DNA from: Sphingorhabdus sp. YGSMI21
GTDB taxonomy: Bacteria; Pseudomonadota; Alphaproteobacteria; Sphingomonadales; Sphingomonadaceae
DNA length: 64,000 bases
Direction: 5' to 3'
NCBI RefSeq assembly: GCF_002776575.1
Contig: NZ_CP022548.1
Coordinates: 1,751,001 to 1,815,000, forward strand
The notes below the pieces were generated by a model that was not told where the DNA came from, ran no database searches, and was given only the letters and a program-made list of their open reading frames with translations. This document shows, piece after piece, positions 17,683 through 26,508 of this stretch. How positions within the stretch are numbered: position 1 is the stretch's first letter; every line of letters starts with the position of its first letter. The position numbers were made by a program, and so were the translations under genes.

Positions 17683-19110
17683 TTATGCCGCGTTATCAAT
17701 ACCCAGGTCGGCCAGCTTGCGATAGAGAGTCGATCGTCCGATGCCTAGGCGGCGCGCGACTTCGGTCATCCGGCCGCGATAATGGCCGATGGCGAGGCGG
17801 ATCACATCGGCCTCGATTTCTTCCAGCGGCCGCAAATTGCCGTCTTCGCAATAAAGGGTGATGCCAATGCCTTCCGGACTGTTCATCAGATGCGGTTCGG
17901 CATCCCCGGATTCGGCGACAAAGGACGCGATCTGCGGAAATTCATCACAACTCAGCGCATTATGGTCGCACATGACGGCGGCGCGGAACAGCACGCTCTG
18001 CAGCTGGCGGACGTTGCCGGGCCAGCGATAGCTGCGCAGCAGGTTCAGCGCCTCGTCGGTAATGCCGAGGCTGCGCAGGCCGGGCTGCAGCGCGAGGCGG
18101 GCCAGGAAATGGCGGGCCAGCGCCGGAATATCGCCGGTGCGGTCGCGCAGCGGCGGAATGGTCAGCTGGACCACGTTCATCTGATAATAGAGATCTTCGC
18201 GGAAATTGTCCTTTTCCACCTCCCGCTCCAGCTTGCGGTTGGTCGCGGCGATGACACGGACATCGAGCTGGAAGCTGTTCGGGCTGCCAAGCGGCTGGAT
18301 ATCGGAATGTTTCAGGAAACGCAGCAGGCGGACCTGGGTTTCCGGCGGGATCCGGTCGACCTCGTCGAGGAAAATCGTGCCGCCCTCGGCTTGCTGGAGC
18401 AGACCGATCTTGCGGTCGAAAGCACCGGTAAAAGCGCCCTTTTCATGACCGAAAAGGATCGAATCGAGCAGATTTCCGGTAATCGCGCCACAATTCAGCT
18501 TCAACATCGGCATTTTAGCGCGCGGACTGGCGGCGTGGATGGCGTCGGCAATGACTTCCTTGCCAACCCCGCCTTCGCCTTCGATCAGCACCGGCACCCG
18601 GGCACGGGCAGCCTTGGCGGCAATCGCCAGCGCCGCGCGAAAGGCCGGGGCCGCCCCGACGATTTCCTCAAATTCCAGCGGCACCGAGATTTTTTCGGTG
18701 AGCGGGCGCAACTCGCCGTCCTCGCGCGAGGATTCAACCGCGGCGTCGAGCGCCTTGAGCATCAGCTCGGGGGCTACCGGCTTGATCAGATAGTCGGTGG
18801 CGCCGGCCCGCACGGCGTCGACCGCCTCGGCGATTGAGCCGACCGCGGTCAGCATCAGGATCGGCAGGGCAGGGCGGCGGGCTTTCAGTTCGGCAATCAG
18901 TTCGGTGGCTTCCGAACCCGGTACCCAATGGTCGAGGATGATCGCGTCGAGCATCATCCCGTCCTGCGTCCCGAGCGTCGCTATCGCGGTTTCCGCGTCG
19001 CGCGCGTAGATCGTGCGAAATCCCGCGCGCGAGGCCAGTGCCGAAATCAACCGGCATTGCGCCGGCTCATCATCGATAAGCAGCAGTAACTTTGTGCCGT
19101 TTTGTGCCAT
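17683..19110 (-). CDS. NtrC-family sigma-54-dependent response regulator
   Basis: 475 residues in three parts: a receiver domain (LLLIDDEPAQ, LDAIILDHWVPGSEA, IKP), a AAA+ domain with a slightly degenerate Walker A (EGEGGVGKE), the sigma-54 contact loop GAFTGAFD, Walker B GTIFLDEVDRI, and a C-terminal Fis-type HTH (MTEVARRLGIGRSTLYRKL). It should activate sigma-54 promoters upon phosphorylation. In the receiver the conserved aspartate appears as D-H-W rather than the usual D-x-x-M-P. No histidine kinase is adjacent. The ATG at 19110 follows a GGGA Shine-Dalgarno; a longer frame to 19197 is less likely. Confidence 0.88.
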   Translation of the reverse strand: MAQNGTKLLLLIDDEPAQCRLISALASRAGFRTIYARDAETAIATLGTQDGMMLDAIILDHWVPGSEATELIAELKARRPALPILMLTAVGSIAEAVDAVRAGATDYLIKPVAPELMLKALDAAVESSREDGELRPLTEKISVPLEFEEIVGAAPAFRAALAIAAKAARARVPVLIEGEGGVGKEVIADAIHAASPRAKMPMLKLNCGAITGNLLDSILFGHEKGAFTGAFDRKIGLLQQAEGGTIFLDEVDRIPPETQVRLLRFLKHSDIQPLGSPNSFQLDVRVIAATNRKLEREVEKDNFREDLYYQMNVVQLTIPPLRDRTGDIPALARHFLARLALQPGLRSLGITDEALNLLRSYRWPGNVRQLQSVLFRAAVMCDHNALSCDEFPQIASFVAESGDAEPHLMNSPEGIGITLYCEDGNLRPLEEIEADVIRLAIGHYRGRMTEVARRLGIGRSTLYRKLADLGIDNAA

Positions 19111-19277
19111 TTTTTTCCCGATTGTCCCACAATGAAGCATTTTCATAGCGGCAACCGGTAAAGAGCCGATTAAAGGACAGACATTTATTCTATCCAAAAT
19201 GACGGTGGGTAGGACTTGAGCAGTCGCTAATATGCGGTTAGACCTCGCGCCAGTTAAGAACGAGAAATGGGGACATC

Positions 19278-19400
19278 ATGACATCCGATAATAATCTGGG
19301 CCCGGCCCAGGAAACCTACACAAGCTTTTTGTCGATGCTGAAAGTCGGCACGATCCTGACCGCCATCGTGGCCATAGTGGTGGTTATACTCATTTCCTAA
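19278..19400 (+). CDS. Short membrane protein, COX4-like (aa3-type cytochrome oxidase subunit IV family)
   Basis: 40 residues: a soluble start (MTSDNNLGPAQETYTSFL) and one transmembrane helix rich in Ile and Val. A miniprotein of this family (Pfam COX4_pro_2-like) commonly precedes the alphaproteobacterial pntA gene, as it does here (17 bases before it). Despite the name it may serve the transhydrogenase rather than the oxidase; that is inference from position. A GGGG lies a few bases before the ATG. Confidence 0.75.
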   Translation: MTSDNNLGPAQETYTSFLSMLKVGTILTAIVAIVVVILIS

Positions 19401-19416
19401 CGGATTGGAATCAAGT

Positions 19417-20544
19417 GTGAAAATTGCGGTATTGAAGGAGCTCGCCGACGGCGAAGCGCGCGTGAGTGCGTCCCCCGAAACGGTCAAGAAGTTCATTGCC
19501 CTGGGTGCCACCATGGCTGTCGAGAAGGGGGCAGGCGAAACTGCCGCCGTCGCCGATACGGATTATACCGATATGGGCGCAACGGTCGGCACGCGGGCTG
19601 CCGTCCTGAAGGATGCCGACATCGTGCTGGCCGTTCAGGGTCCCGATCCGCAATCGCTGAAGGGCATGAAAAAAGGCGCCTGGCTGGTGGCCAGCCTCAA
19701 TCCTTTTGGCGAGCGCGAACGGGTCGACGCTTATGCCAAGCTGGGCATTGATGCGCTGGCGATGGAATTCATGCCACGGATCACCCGCGCGCAGTCGATG
19801 GATATCCTGTCATCGCAGTCCAATCTTTCCGGTTATAAAGCCGTCATTCTGGCCGCCAATGAATATGGCCGCGCCTTTCCGATGATGATGACCGCAGCGG
19901 GCACGGTGTCCGCCGCGCGCTGTTTCGTCATGGGTGTCGGTGTTGCCGGATTGCAGGCGATTGCCACGGCCCGGCGTCTCGGCGCACAGGTCAGCGCAAC
20001 CGATGTGCGCAGCGCCACCAAGGAACAGATCCAGTCGCTCGGCGCGAAACCGATTTTTGTCGAATCGGTCGAAGGCATCGAGGGCGAAGGCTCGGGCGGC
20101 TATGCCACCGAAATGAGCGAGGAATATCAGAAGGCGCAAGCCGAACTGGTCTCCAGCCACATCGCCAAGCAGGATATTGTGATTACAACCGCATTGATCC
20201 CGGGCCGCGCCGCACCGCGCCTGATTTCCGACGCGCAGATTGCGACGATGCGCAATGGCAGCGTGATCGTCGATCTTGCGGCGGAGCAGGGCGGCAATGT
20301 CGAAGGCGCTGTCGCCGGCAAAGTGGTTGTGAAGCACGGCGTCAAGATCGTCGGCGCGCAAAATATTCCGGCGATGATGGCGGCAGACAGCTCGGCGCTG
20401 TTTTCCCGCAATCTTTATAATTTCCTCAGCGCCTATTGGGATGAAGAGGCCAAGCGGCCGGTGCTGCCCGATGACGATGAAGTGACGATTGGCATACGGC
20501 TTACCAGGGATGGCAAGGTTGTGAACGAGCGGTTGTTGGGGTGA
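19417..20544 (+). CDS. pntAA: NAD(P) transhydrogenase subunit alpha, part 1
   Basis: About 375 residues from GTG 19417. KIAVLKELADGEARVSASPETVKKF is the typical N-terminus, VMGVGVAGLQAIATARRLGA is the NAD-binding Rossmann motif, and the C-terminus carries SVIVDLAAEQGGN. This is the soluble NAD(H)-binding domain I of the proton-translocating transhydrogenase. It belongs to the split-subunit arrangement (pntAA, pntAB, pntB). Its stop overlaps the start of an unrelated inserted gene, which separates it from pntAB. Confidence 0.93.
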   Translation: MKIAVLKELADGEARVSASPETVKKFIALGATMAVEKGAGETAAVADTDYTDMGATVGTRAAVLKDADIVLAVQGPDPQSLKGMKKGAWLVASLNPFGERERVDAYAKLGIDALAMEFMPRITRAQSMDILSSQSNLSGYKAVILAANEYGRAFPMMMTAAGTVSAARCFVMGVGVAGLQAIATARRLGAQVSATDVRSATKEQIQSLGAKPIFVESVEGIEGEGSGGYATEMSEEYQKAQAELVSSHIAKQDIVITTALIPGRAAPRLISDAQIATMRNGSVIVDLAAEQGGNVEGAVAGKVVVKHGVKIVGAQNIPAMMAADSSALFSRNLYNFLSAYWDEEAKRPVLPDDDEVTIGIRLTRDGKVVNERLLG

Positions 20545-21353
20545 AAGCGTTCTACGCCGCCTTCTTTGCCATCGCGTTAAGTTTGGGGAGTTTCTCTGCT
20601 CCAGCTATCGCCAATAATGCTTCAATGCAGGTAGACTGGAGCATTGTGAAGGGTAATTGGCCAAAAATTCAGAGCGTTTCGGGGAAAACGAAGGTTGATC
20701 TGAGTGTCGAGATGCATCCTACCCGGCTCTTGGTTGCAGAGCGGGACATAGTTGGAGTGGATGGTAGAAAGTTGTTACCTGCAGGTTCTCAACTTTATGG
20801 GATGGCCGGCAAAACTACCGCGCTTTGTAGTCAGTCTCCCGCAAGCGAGTTATATATGGGCAGCAAAAGTCGTGTTTGCCTGATTGACAAGGACAATGAC
20901 GGCGTAGTTGATCATAGTTTTCTAGCGGGTTTCGGGAAAAATTGGCTGGCAAAAAGGCCCGGATGGTGGATATTGAACCAAGCAGATGAGGATGAGATTT
21001 TTCCAATCATTCTACCCTCGCTGGCTGAAATAAACCCCCTTAATGCTACCCAAACTTTGTCTCTTAAATTGGCCTTGAAAGCTAAACGATCAGGCGGAAT
21101 TGTAACAGGGGTCTATGTGGACGGTTTGGATGCAGGACTTTTCGGCATTTGTCAGCCCTTAGAAAAACGGGGAAGTGATCTAATTTCCTCATGTTTCGTC
21201 GAAGGGTTCACTGTGACTTTTCATAATTATAAAAGCAAAGATAAGAGTGAACGACGATTGGATTTCGATTTTCCGGATAGGAAGGTTTCTATCTTGATGG
21301 AGGTCAGCAAAGGCTTGATCGGAAGTGAAGTAGCCTCCCTTATATTTTATTGA
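20541..21353 (+). CDS. Hypothetical exported protein inserted in the transhydrogenase operon
   Basis: 270 residues starting at a GTG that overlaps the pntAA stop (GTGA). The first ~24 residues (AFYAAFFAIALSLGSFSAPAIA) form a signal peptide, so the product is periplasmic or outer-membrane associated. An acidic LIDKDNDGVVDHSF segment resembles an EF-hand-like calcium loop. No family recognised. The DNA is visibly richer in A and T than the flanking pnt genes, with many AAA and TTT codons, consistent with recent acquisition. It sits exactly between pntAA and pntAB and shares their transcript. Confidence 0.75.
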   Translation: MKAFYAAFFAIALSLGSFSAPAIANNASMQVDWSIVKGNWPKIQSVSGKTKVDLSVEMHPTRLLVAERDIVGVDGRKLLPAGSQLYGMAGKTTALCSQSPASELYMGSKSRVCLIDKDNDGVVDHSFLAGFGKNWLAKRPGWWILNQADEDEIFPIILPSLAEINPLNATQTLSLKLALKAKRSGGIVTGVYVDGLDAGLFGICQPLEKRGSDLISSCFVEGFTVTFHNYKSKDKSERRLDFDFPDRKVSILMEVSKGLIGSEVASLIFY

Positions 21354-21369
21354 TTTAGGAGATACAATT

Positions 21370-21666
21370 TTGGACTTTATCTCAATTCTTTCGATCTTCG
21401 TAATGGCCTGTTTTGTCGGCTATTATGTTGTCTGGTCGGTGACCCCGGCCTTGCACACGCCGCTGATGGCGGTGACCAATGCGATCTCTTCGGTGATCAT
21501 TGTCGGGGCGCTGATTGCGGCGGCGGCGGGATCGCAGGCTGATGGTGGGCAGACCGCCAAATGGCTGGGTCTGGTTGGCGTGGTGCTGGCGAGCGTGAAT
21601 ATTTTTGGCGGCTTTGCCGTGACCGAGCGGATGCTCGCGATGTACAAGAAAAAGGAGCGCAAATAA
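21370..21666 (+). CDS. pntAB: NAD(P) transhydrogenase subunit alpha, part 2
   Basis: 98 residues with three transmembrane helices and the family's signature (VGYYVVWSVTPALHTPLMAVTNAIS). This is the small membrane domain of the split transhydrogenase. It probably starts at TTG 21370, with AGGAG eight bases upstream. Its stop overlaps the pntB ATG (TAATG). Confidence 0.93.
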   Translation: MDFISILSIFVMACFVGYYVVWSVTPALHTPLMAVTNAISSVIIVGALIAAAAGSQADGGQTAKWLGLVGVVLASVNIFGGFAVTERMLAMYKKKERK

Positions 21667-23213
21667 TGGGTGCTTCTTTTGATCGTCACCCCAGCGCAGG
21701 CTGGGGCCTAAACCAAGGGCGCCGTATCGCATCGATAGCGGGTTGGATCCCAGCCTTCGCCGGGATGACATTTTTCGCGGCTACTCCCGCACTTGCCGCC
21801 TCCGGCGAACCGGTAAACCCCTGGGTTGCCACCGCCTATCTGATTGCCGGCGTGCTCTTCATTCTCGCGTTGCGCGGCCTGTCATCGCCCGAATCGAGCC
21901 GGACGGGCAACCGTTTCGGCATGGCCGGGATGCTGATTGCCGTGGTCACCACCTTGTGGACCCACAGCATTGCCAGTCTGCCGGAGATCGCCGGTGCCAT
22001 CGCCATTGGTGGCGCGATCGGTTTCGTCACCGCGCGCCGTATCGCGATGACCGATATGCCGCAATTGGTTGCCGCTTTCCACAGCCTCGTCGGTCTGGCC
22101 GCCGTGCTGGTCGGTATCGCTGCCTATCTCAATCCCGGTGCCTTTGGCATATTGGATGCAACGGGTGAAATATTGACCGTGAGCCGCGTCGAACTGGGCC
22201 TTGGCGTTGCCATTGGTGCGATTACATTCTCCGGTTCGGTCATCGCTTTTCTGAAACTCAACGGCAATATGTCGGGCGCGCCGATCATGCTGCCGCTGCG
22301 TCATGTCATCAATCTGGGCGTACTTGCCGGAATCATCGGTCTGACCGCTTATTTCGCCATTGCCCCCACCGTTGGCACAGGCGCGATCTTCTGGACCATC
22401 GTCGGCCTCAGCTTCCTGATCGGCTTCCTGCTGATCATTCCGATTGGCGGCGCGGATATGCCCGTGGTTGTGTCGATGCTGAACAGCTATTCCGGCTGGG
22501 CCGCAGCGGCGATGGGCTTTACCCTCGGGAATACCGCGATGATCATCACCGGCGCATTGGTCGGTTCGTCCGGTGCGATCCTGTCCTATATCATGTGCAA
22601 GGCGATGAACCGCAGCTTCATCAGCGTGATCGCGGGCGGCTTTGGTGCTGACAGCGGTCCGTCGGAAGGCGCGGCCAAGATCGACCGTCCGTGGAAACGC
22701 GGTTCGGCCGAGGATGCTGCCTATATGATGAAACAGGCCGAGAATGTGATCATCATTCCGGGCTACGGCATGGCCGTGGCGCAGGCGCAGCACGCGCTGC
22801 GCGAAATGGGCGACATGCTGAAAGAGCAAGGCGTCAGCGTCAAATATGCGATCCACCCGGTTGCCGGTCGTATGCCTGGTCATATGAACGTGCTGCTGGC
22901 CGAAGCCAATGTGCCCTATGACGAGGTGTTCGAGCTGGAAGATATCAACAGCGAATTTGCCCAGGCCGATGTGGCTTTCATCATCGGCGCGAATGACGTG
23001 GTCAATCCGGCGGCGAAAACCGACAAGGGATCGCCGATTTACGGCATGCCGGTGTTCGATGTCGAGAAAGCCAAGACGATCTTCTTCGTCAAGCGCTCGA
23101 TGGGCGGCGTCGGCTATGCCGGGGTCGACAACGAGGTCTTTTATATGGACCAGACCATGATGTTACTTTCCGACGCGAAGAAAATGTGCGAAGAAATCGT
23201 AAAGGCGCTCTAG
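21666..23213 (+). CDS. pntB: NAD(P) transhydrogenase subunit beta, with a palindromic repeat in its N-terminal coding region
   Basis: Nine-helix membrane domain followed by the NADP-binding domain III (VIIIPGYGMAVAQAQHALREMGD, HPVAGRMPGHMNVLLAEA, FIIGANDVVNP, MGGVGYAGVDNEVFY). The core begins around VNPWVATAYLIAGVLFILAL. Residues 7-35 are instead encoded by a dispersed palindromic element (21684-21769) read through in frame: it codes for peptides such as HPSAGWGLNQ and WIPAFAGMT. An internal ATG at 21765 would restart just after the element, giving MTFFAATPALAASG, which is probably the ancestral start. The enzyme couples proton entry to NADPH formation at the inner membrane. Confidence 0.9.
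   Translation: MGASFDRHPSAGWGLNQGRRIASIAGWIPAFAGMTFFAATPALAASGEPVNPWVATAYLIAGVLFILALRGLSSPESSRTGNRFGMAGMLIAVVTTLWTHSIASLPEIAGAIAIGGAIGFVTARRIAMTDMPQLVAAFHSLVGLAAVLVGIAAYLNPGAFGILDATGEILTVSRVELGLGVAIGAITFSGSVIAFLKLNGNMSGAPIMLPLRHVINLGVLAGIIGLTAYFAIAPTVGTGAIFWTIVGLSFLIGFLLIIPIGGADMPVVVSMLNSYSGWAAAAMGFTLGNTAMIITGALVGSSGAILSYIMCKAMNRSFISVIAGGFGADSGPSEGAAKIDRPWKRGSAEDAAYMMKQAENVIIIPGYGMAVAQAQHALREMGDMLKEQGVSVKYAIHPVAGRMPGHMNVLLAEANVPYDEVFELEDINSEFAQADVAFIIGANDVVNPAAKTDKGSPIYGMPVFDVEKAKTIFFVKRSMGGVGYAGVDNEVFYMDQTMMLLSDAKKMCEEIVKAL
21684..21769 (+). repeat. Palindromic element inside the pntB reading frame
   Basis: Left arm CGTCACCCCAGCGCAGGCTGGGG and right arm reading CCCAGCCTTCGCCGGGATGAC form an imperfect large inverted repeat. 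This is the widespread alphaproteobacterial intergenic repeat type whose translation gives SAGWG...WIPAFAGMT. It lies eighteen bases after the pntB ATG and keeps the frame open. Confidence 0.75.
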
Positions 23214-23249
23214 ACGCCGAGTTCGATTTTTTCAGGGAATGTAACATTA

Positions 23250-23945
23250 ATGCGTAAAATTGGCCTGATTGGCGGGATGAGCTGGGTGTCGACCGCTAGC
23301 TACTACACGCGGATCAACCGGATCGTGCAAAGCCGCCTCGGCGGCTTTGCCAGTCCGCATATGTTGATCGAAAGCGTCAATTTCAGCGATTATGCCCGGC
23401 TCCAGTCGGACGATGACTGGGATGCAGCCGCCGGTCTGATGACCCGGTCGGCCAAGCGTCTGGAAAATAGCGGCGCCACCGCGGTGCTGATCTGTTCCAA
23501 CGCGATGCACAAGATTTATGACCAGGTGCAGCCCGAAGTGGGTATTCCGATCCTGCATATTGCCGATTGTGTCGGTGACAGGATGGTCGCCGACGGTATC
23601 AAGTCGGCCACGCTGATCGGTACGCGCAACGTGATGACCGAGGGCTTCTACCGCAAGCGGCTGGTCGGCAAGGGCATCACCCTGTCGCCGCCGGACGAGG
23701 AGCGGGTCGAGGAGATCGACCGGATCATTTACGAAGAGCTTATGTTCAACCAGGCCAAGCGCGATTCCGAACGGACGATGAAAACCTATATCACCAATAT
23801 TGCCAAGCAGGAGATAGAGGCAATCGTGCTGGGCTGTACCGAGCTGGATTTGATCGTCGATACCAAGGCGAATATCCTGCCGATCTACGACAGCACCGAA
23901 ATCCACGCCGACGCGGCGATCGAATGGATTCTCGCCGAGGGCTAG
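23250..23945 (+). CDS. Aspartate/glutamate racemase family protein
   Basis: 231 residues. It opens with IGLIGGMSWVSTASYYTRIN, and the two catalytic cysteines are visible: Cys82 in LICSNAMHKI and Cys196 in VLGCTELDL. It would interconvert L- and D-amino acids (aspartate being the likeliest) by two-base proton transfer, without cofactor. Orphan position between the transhydrogenase genes and the beta-helix/cytochrome pair. Confidence 0.88.
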   Translation: MRKIGLIGGMSWVSTASYYTRINRIVQSRLGGFASPHMLIESVNFSDYARLQSDDDWDAAAGLMTRSAKRLENSGATAVLICSNAMHKIYDQVQPEVGIPILHIADCVGDRMVADGIKSATLIGTRNVMTEGFYRKRLVGKGITLSPPDEERVEEIDRIIYEELMFNQAKRDSERTMKTYITNIAKQEIEAIVLGCTELDLIVDTKANILPIYDSTEIHADAAIEWILAEG

Positions 23946-24038
23946 TCCCGTCTTCCGCTGATTACTGACATTGGTGTCAATGCCCTTGGCATCACCGCTT
24001 TTTTGCGGCATTATCTCGGCTTCCTGGAGGAGAGAGAT

Positions 24039-25232
24039 ATGATACGCAGTCTATTGGTGGCCACCGCGCTGTGCCTGAGTGCCCCGACGCTGGCCAAAAG
24101 CATCAATGTAGAAGCCGGAGACGATGCGCAGGAGCGGCTGCAGGAAGCTCTGATCCTAGCCGAGCCTGGCGATGTCGTGGAACTGGGTGCGGGCCGGTTC
24201 GATCTGGTCGACGGTCTCTCTCTGGATGTTGATAATGTCACCGTGCGCGGCGCGGGCATGGACCAGACGGTGCTCAATTTCGCCGGACAGCTCGGCGCCG
24301 GTGAAGGCCTGCTGGTAACATCCGACCATGTGGTGCTGCGCGATTTCGCGATTGAGGACAGCAAGGGCGACGGCATCAAGTCGAAAGGCGCGGACAATAT
24401 CGTCTATTACAAGGTGCGGGTCGAATGGACCCGTGGGCCGCATAAGGACAATGGCGCCTATGCCATCTATCCGGTGGAAAGCAGCAATATACTGGTCGAC
24501 AGTGTGATCACGATCGGTTCGTCCGATGCCGGGATTTACGTCGGCCAGTCGGAAAATATCATCGTCCGCAACAGCGTGGCGAAATTCAACGTCGCCGGGA
24601 TCGAGATCGAGAATAGCGTCGGCGCGGACGTTTATAATAATGTCGCGGTGAACAATACCGGCGGCATCCTGGTGTTCGATCTGCCCAATATCCCGAAACA
24701 GGGCGGCCGCAATGTCCGCGTGTTCGACAATATTGTGGTCGACAACAACACCCCGAATTTTGCGCCCGAAGGCAATATTGTCGCCGATGTCCCAGCCGGC
24801 ATGGGGGTCATGGTGATGTCGCATTATGAGGTCGAGGTGTTTGAAAACCGTTTCGCCGAGAATGGCACGGGCAATGTCCTGATTGTTTCCTACACCAAGG
24901 GGCAGGATGACCCCAATTATAACCCCAAGCCAATCGGCGTGCGGGTGTTCGAGAATGACCATGGCCGGGCCGGCTATAATCCGGTCTTCAAGGGTGGCGC
25001 ACAGCTGAAGGCCGCCTTTGGCGGTGCTATTCCGCCGATTATCGAGGATGGCACGGGCGAGAATATCCTGATTGGCGATGATGTAGCGATCCTGTCGCTG
25101 GGGCTGACCGCACCGGGCCAGTCGCTGGCCGAAGCCAGGCCGTCGCTGGTGCCGGGCGCCAGCGAGCCGTTTGACGGGCGGCAGCTGAAACCGATCACCC
25201 TGCCGCAGGCGATGGAAGACGCGATCCGATAA
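24039..25232 (+). CDS. Periplasmic parallel beta-helix protein (TIGR03805-like)
   Basis: 397 residues from ATG 24039 with a GGAGG Shine-Dalgarno. A signal peptide (LLVATALCLSAPTLAKS) is followed by repeated right-handed beta-helix rungs (e.g. NIIVRNSVAKFNVAGIEIENS, ADVYNNVAVNNTGGILVFD). It matches the conserved parallel beta-helix family that accompanies SO2930-type diheme cytochromes. Its TAA overlaps the next ATG (TAATG), so the two are a coupled pair. Such helices often bind polysaccharide; the actual ligand is unknown. Confidence 0.85.
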   Translation: MIRSLLVATALCLSAPTLAKSINVEAGDDAQERLQEALILAEPGDVVELGAGRFDLVDGLSLDVDNVTVRGAGMDQTVLNFAGQLGAGEGLLVTSDHVVLRDFAIEDSKGDGIKSKGADNIVYYKVRVEWTRGPHKDNGAYAIYPVESSNILVDSVITIGSSDAGIYVGQSENIIVRNSVAKFNVAGIEIENSVGADVYNNVAVNNTGGILVFDLPNIPKQGGRNVRVFDNIVVDNNTPNFAPEGNIVADVPAGMGVMVMSHYEVEVFENRFAENGTGNVLIVSYTKGQDDPNYNPKPIGVRVFENDHGRAGYNPVFKGGAQLKAAFGGAIPPIIEDGTGENILIGDDVAILSLGLTAPGQSLAEARPSLVPGASEPFDGRQLKPITLPQAMEDAIR

Positions 25233-26242
25233 TGCGGTTGCTGGCTTCTGCGTGCGCGGTTCTGGCGCTGGCCCTTACAGCGGGCGCGCGCGAGCCGGCG
25301 GGCGTGGCCGACGGGGTGATAATGTCCGACGGCCTGCCGCGGCTGCTGTCGGATTATCGCTTCTTCAAGGATGCCGCCGGCTGGCAGCCGAACGAGCGGG
25401 TGGTGCCCTATCAACTGAACACGCCTTTATTTTCCGATTATGCGGAAAAATACCGGTTCATCTATGTGCCCGAGGGGCAGCAGGCGCAGGCCGGTGGCGA
25501 CGGGTTGCTCGAATTTCCGGTGGGGTCGGCGCTGATCAAAAGCTTCGGTTACGAGCGCGATGGCAAGCCGATGCTGCTCGAGACCCGGGTGCTGCTGCAC
25601 CGCGCCGACGGCTGGCTGGCGCTGCCCTATGTCTGGAACGAGGAGCAGACCGAGGCGAAGCTGAAGGTGGCGGGGGCGCGCATCCCGGTCACTTTCACCG
25701 ACCCGGCCGGACGGGAACGGTCGATCAGCTATGCCGTGCCAAACAAGAACCAGTGCAAGGAATGCCATGCTCTGTCGGAAGCGGTGACGCCGATCGGCCC
25801 CAAGGCGCGCAATCTGACCCGTGACGGACAGCTTGATCAATTCGCAAAGCTCGGCCTGATCGACCGGGCACCCAAGGTTGACTATCGCGTGCCGCTCTGG
25901 GGGGAGACCGGCGGCAAGCTGGACGATCGCGCGCGCGGCTATCTCGACGTCAATTGCGCCCATTGTCACAATGTCCGTGGTTCAGCGAGCAACTCGGGCC
26001 TGTTCCTGACCTATGAGGAGGACATGCCGGTCCGTATCGGCATCCACAAACGCCCGGTCGCCGCGGGCCGGGGCAGCGGTAGCCATGATTTCGACATCGC
26101 GCCAGGCGATCCGGACGGCAGCATCATGATCTACCGGCTGAACAGCCTTGATCCGGGCATCTCCATGCCGGAAGTCGGGCGCTCGATCGTCCATGACGAG
26201 GGCGTCGCGCTGCTCAGCGAATGGATCGCGGAGATGGAATAG
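25232..26242 (+). CDS. SO2930/HNE_0200-family diheme c-type cytochrome
   Basis: 336 residues with a signal peptide and two heme c attachment motifs: CKECH at residues 175-179 and CAHCH at 242-246. Length and spacing fit the conserved SO2930/HNE_0200 family (TIGR03806-like), found next to the beta-helix protein as here. It is periplasmic and redox-active; its electron donor and acceptor are not known. It is followed by a long dispersed repeat. Confidence 0.85.
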   Translation: MRLLASACAVLALALTAGAREPAGVADGVIMSDGLPRLLSDYRFFKDAAGWQPNERVVPYQLNTPLFSDYAEKYRFIYVPEGQQAQAGGDGLLEFPVGSALIKSFGYERDGKPMLLETRVLLHRADGWLALPYVWNEEQTEAKLKVAGARIPVTFTDPAGRERSISYAVPNKNQCKECHALSEAVTPIGPKARNLTRDGQLDQFAKLGLIDRAPKVDYRVPLWGETGGKLDDRARGYLDVNCAHCHNVRGSASNSGLFLTYEEDMPVRIGIHKRPVAAGRGSGSHDFDIAPGDPDGSIMIYRLNSLDPGISMPEVGRSIVHDEGVALLSEWIAEME

Positions 26243-26285
26243 GGGATGTTTGTTTGAGCTCAAGCGCTGGGCCCGGACCTATGTA

Positions 26286-26502
26286 TTTTGTCTCGCGGCA
26301 GTTCGCTCCGCTCACGCCTCCGACGGGGCGGGCTAATGCCCGACGCGCGGTCGCGCTTGCCTCCGCTTCGCGTCGGTGAGGCTCTCCCAATTGTGGTCAG
26401 TTTCGAACCGGGGCGTAGCCGAGGCAAGGCCGACCGGCCGCCGCGCCTTATTGGCGCGATAGCCAAGGGCGCGGATGCGCCCGCCCGGCGCTTGAGGTTA
26501 AC
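26286..26502 (+). repeat. Long dispersed repeat, family A, copy 1
   Basis: About 217 bp from TTTTGTCTCGCGGCAGTTCGC to GGCGCTTGAGGTTAA. Other copies are at 34474 (rearranged), 42644 and 47389 (inverted). The internal halves contain complementary GCTTGCCTC/GAGGCAAGGC boxes that would fold. It fills the intergenic space between convergent genes and carries no ORF of note. Confidence 0.8.
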
Positions 26503-26508
26503 AAACAA

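Noticed and set aside
17782-18837. A 351-codon forward frame opposite the sigma-54 regulator
   Set aside because: Antisense to conserved AAA+ motifs including GAFTGA; no independent support.
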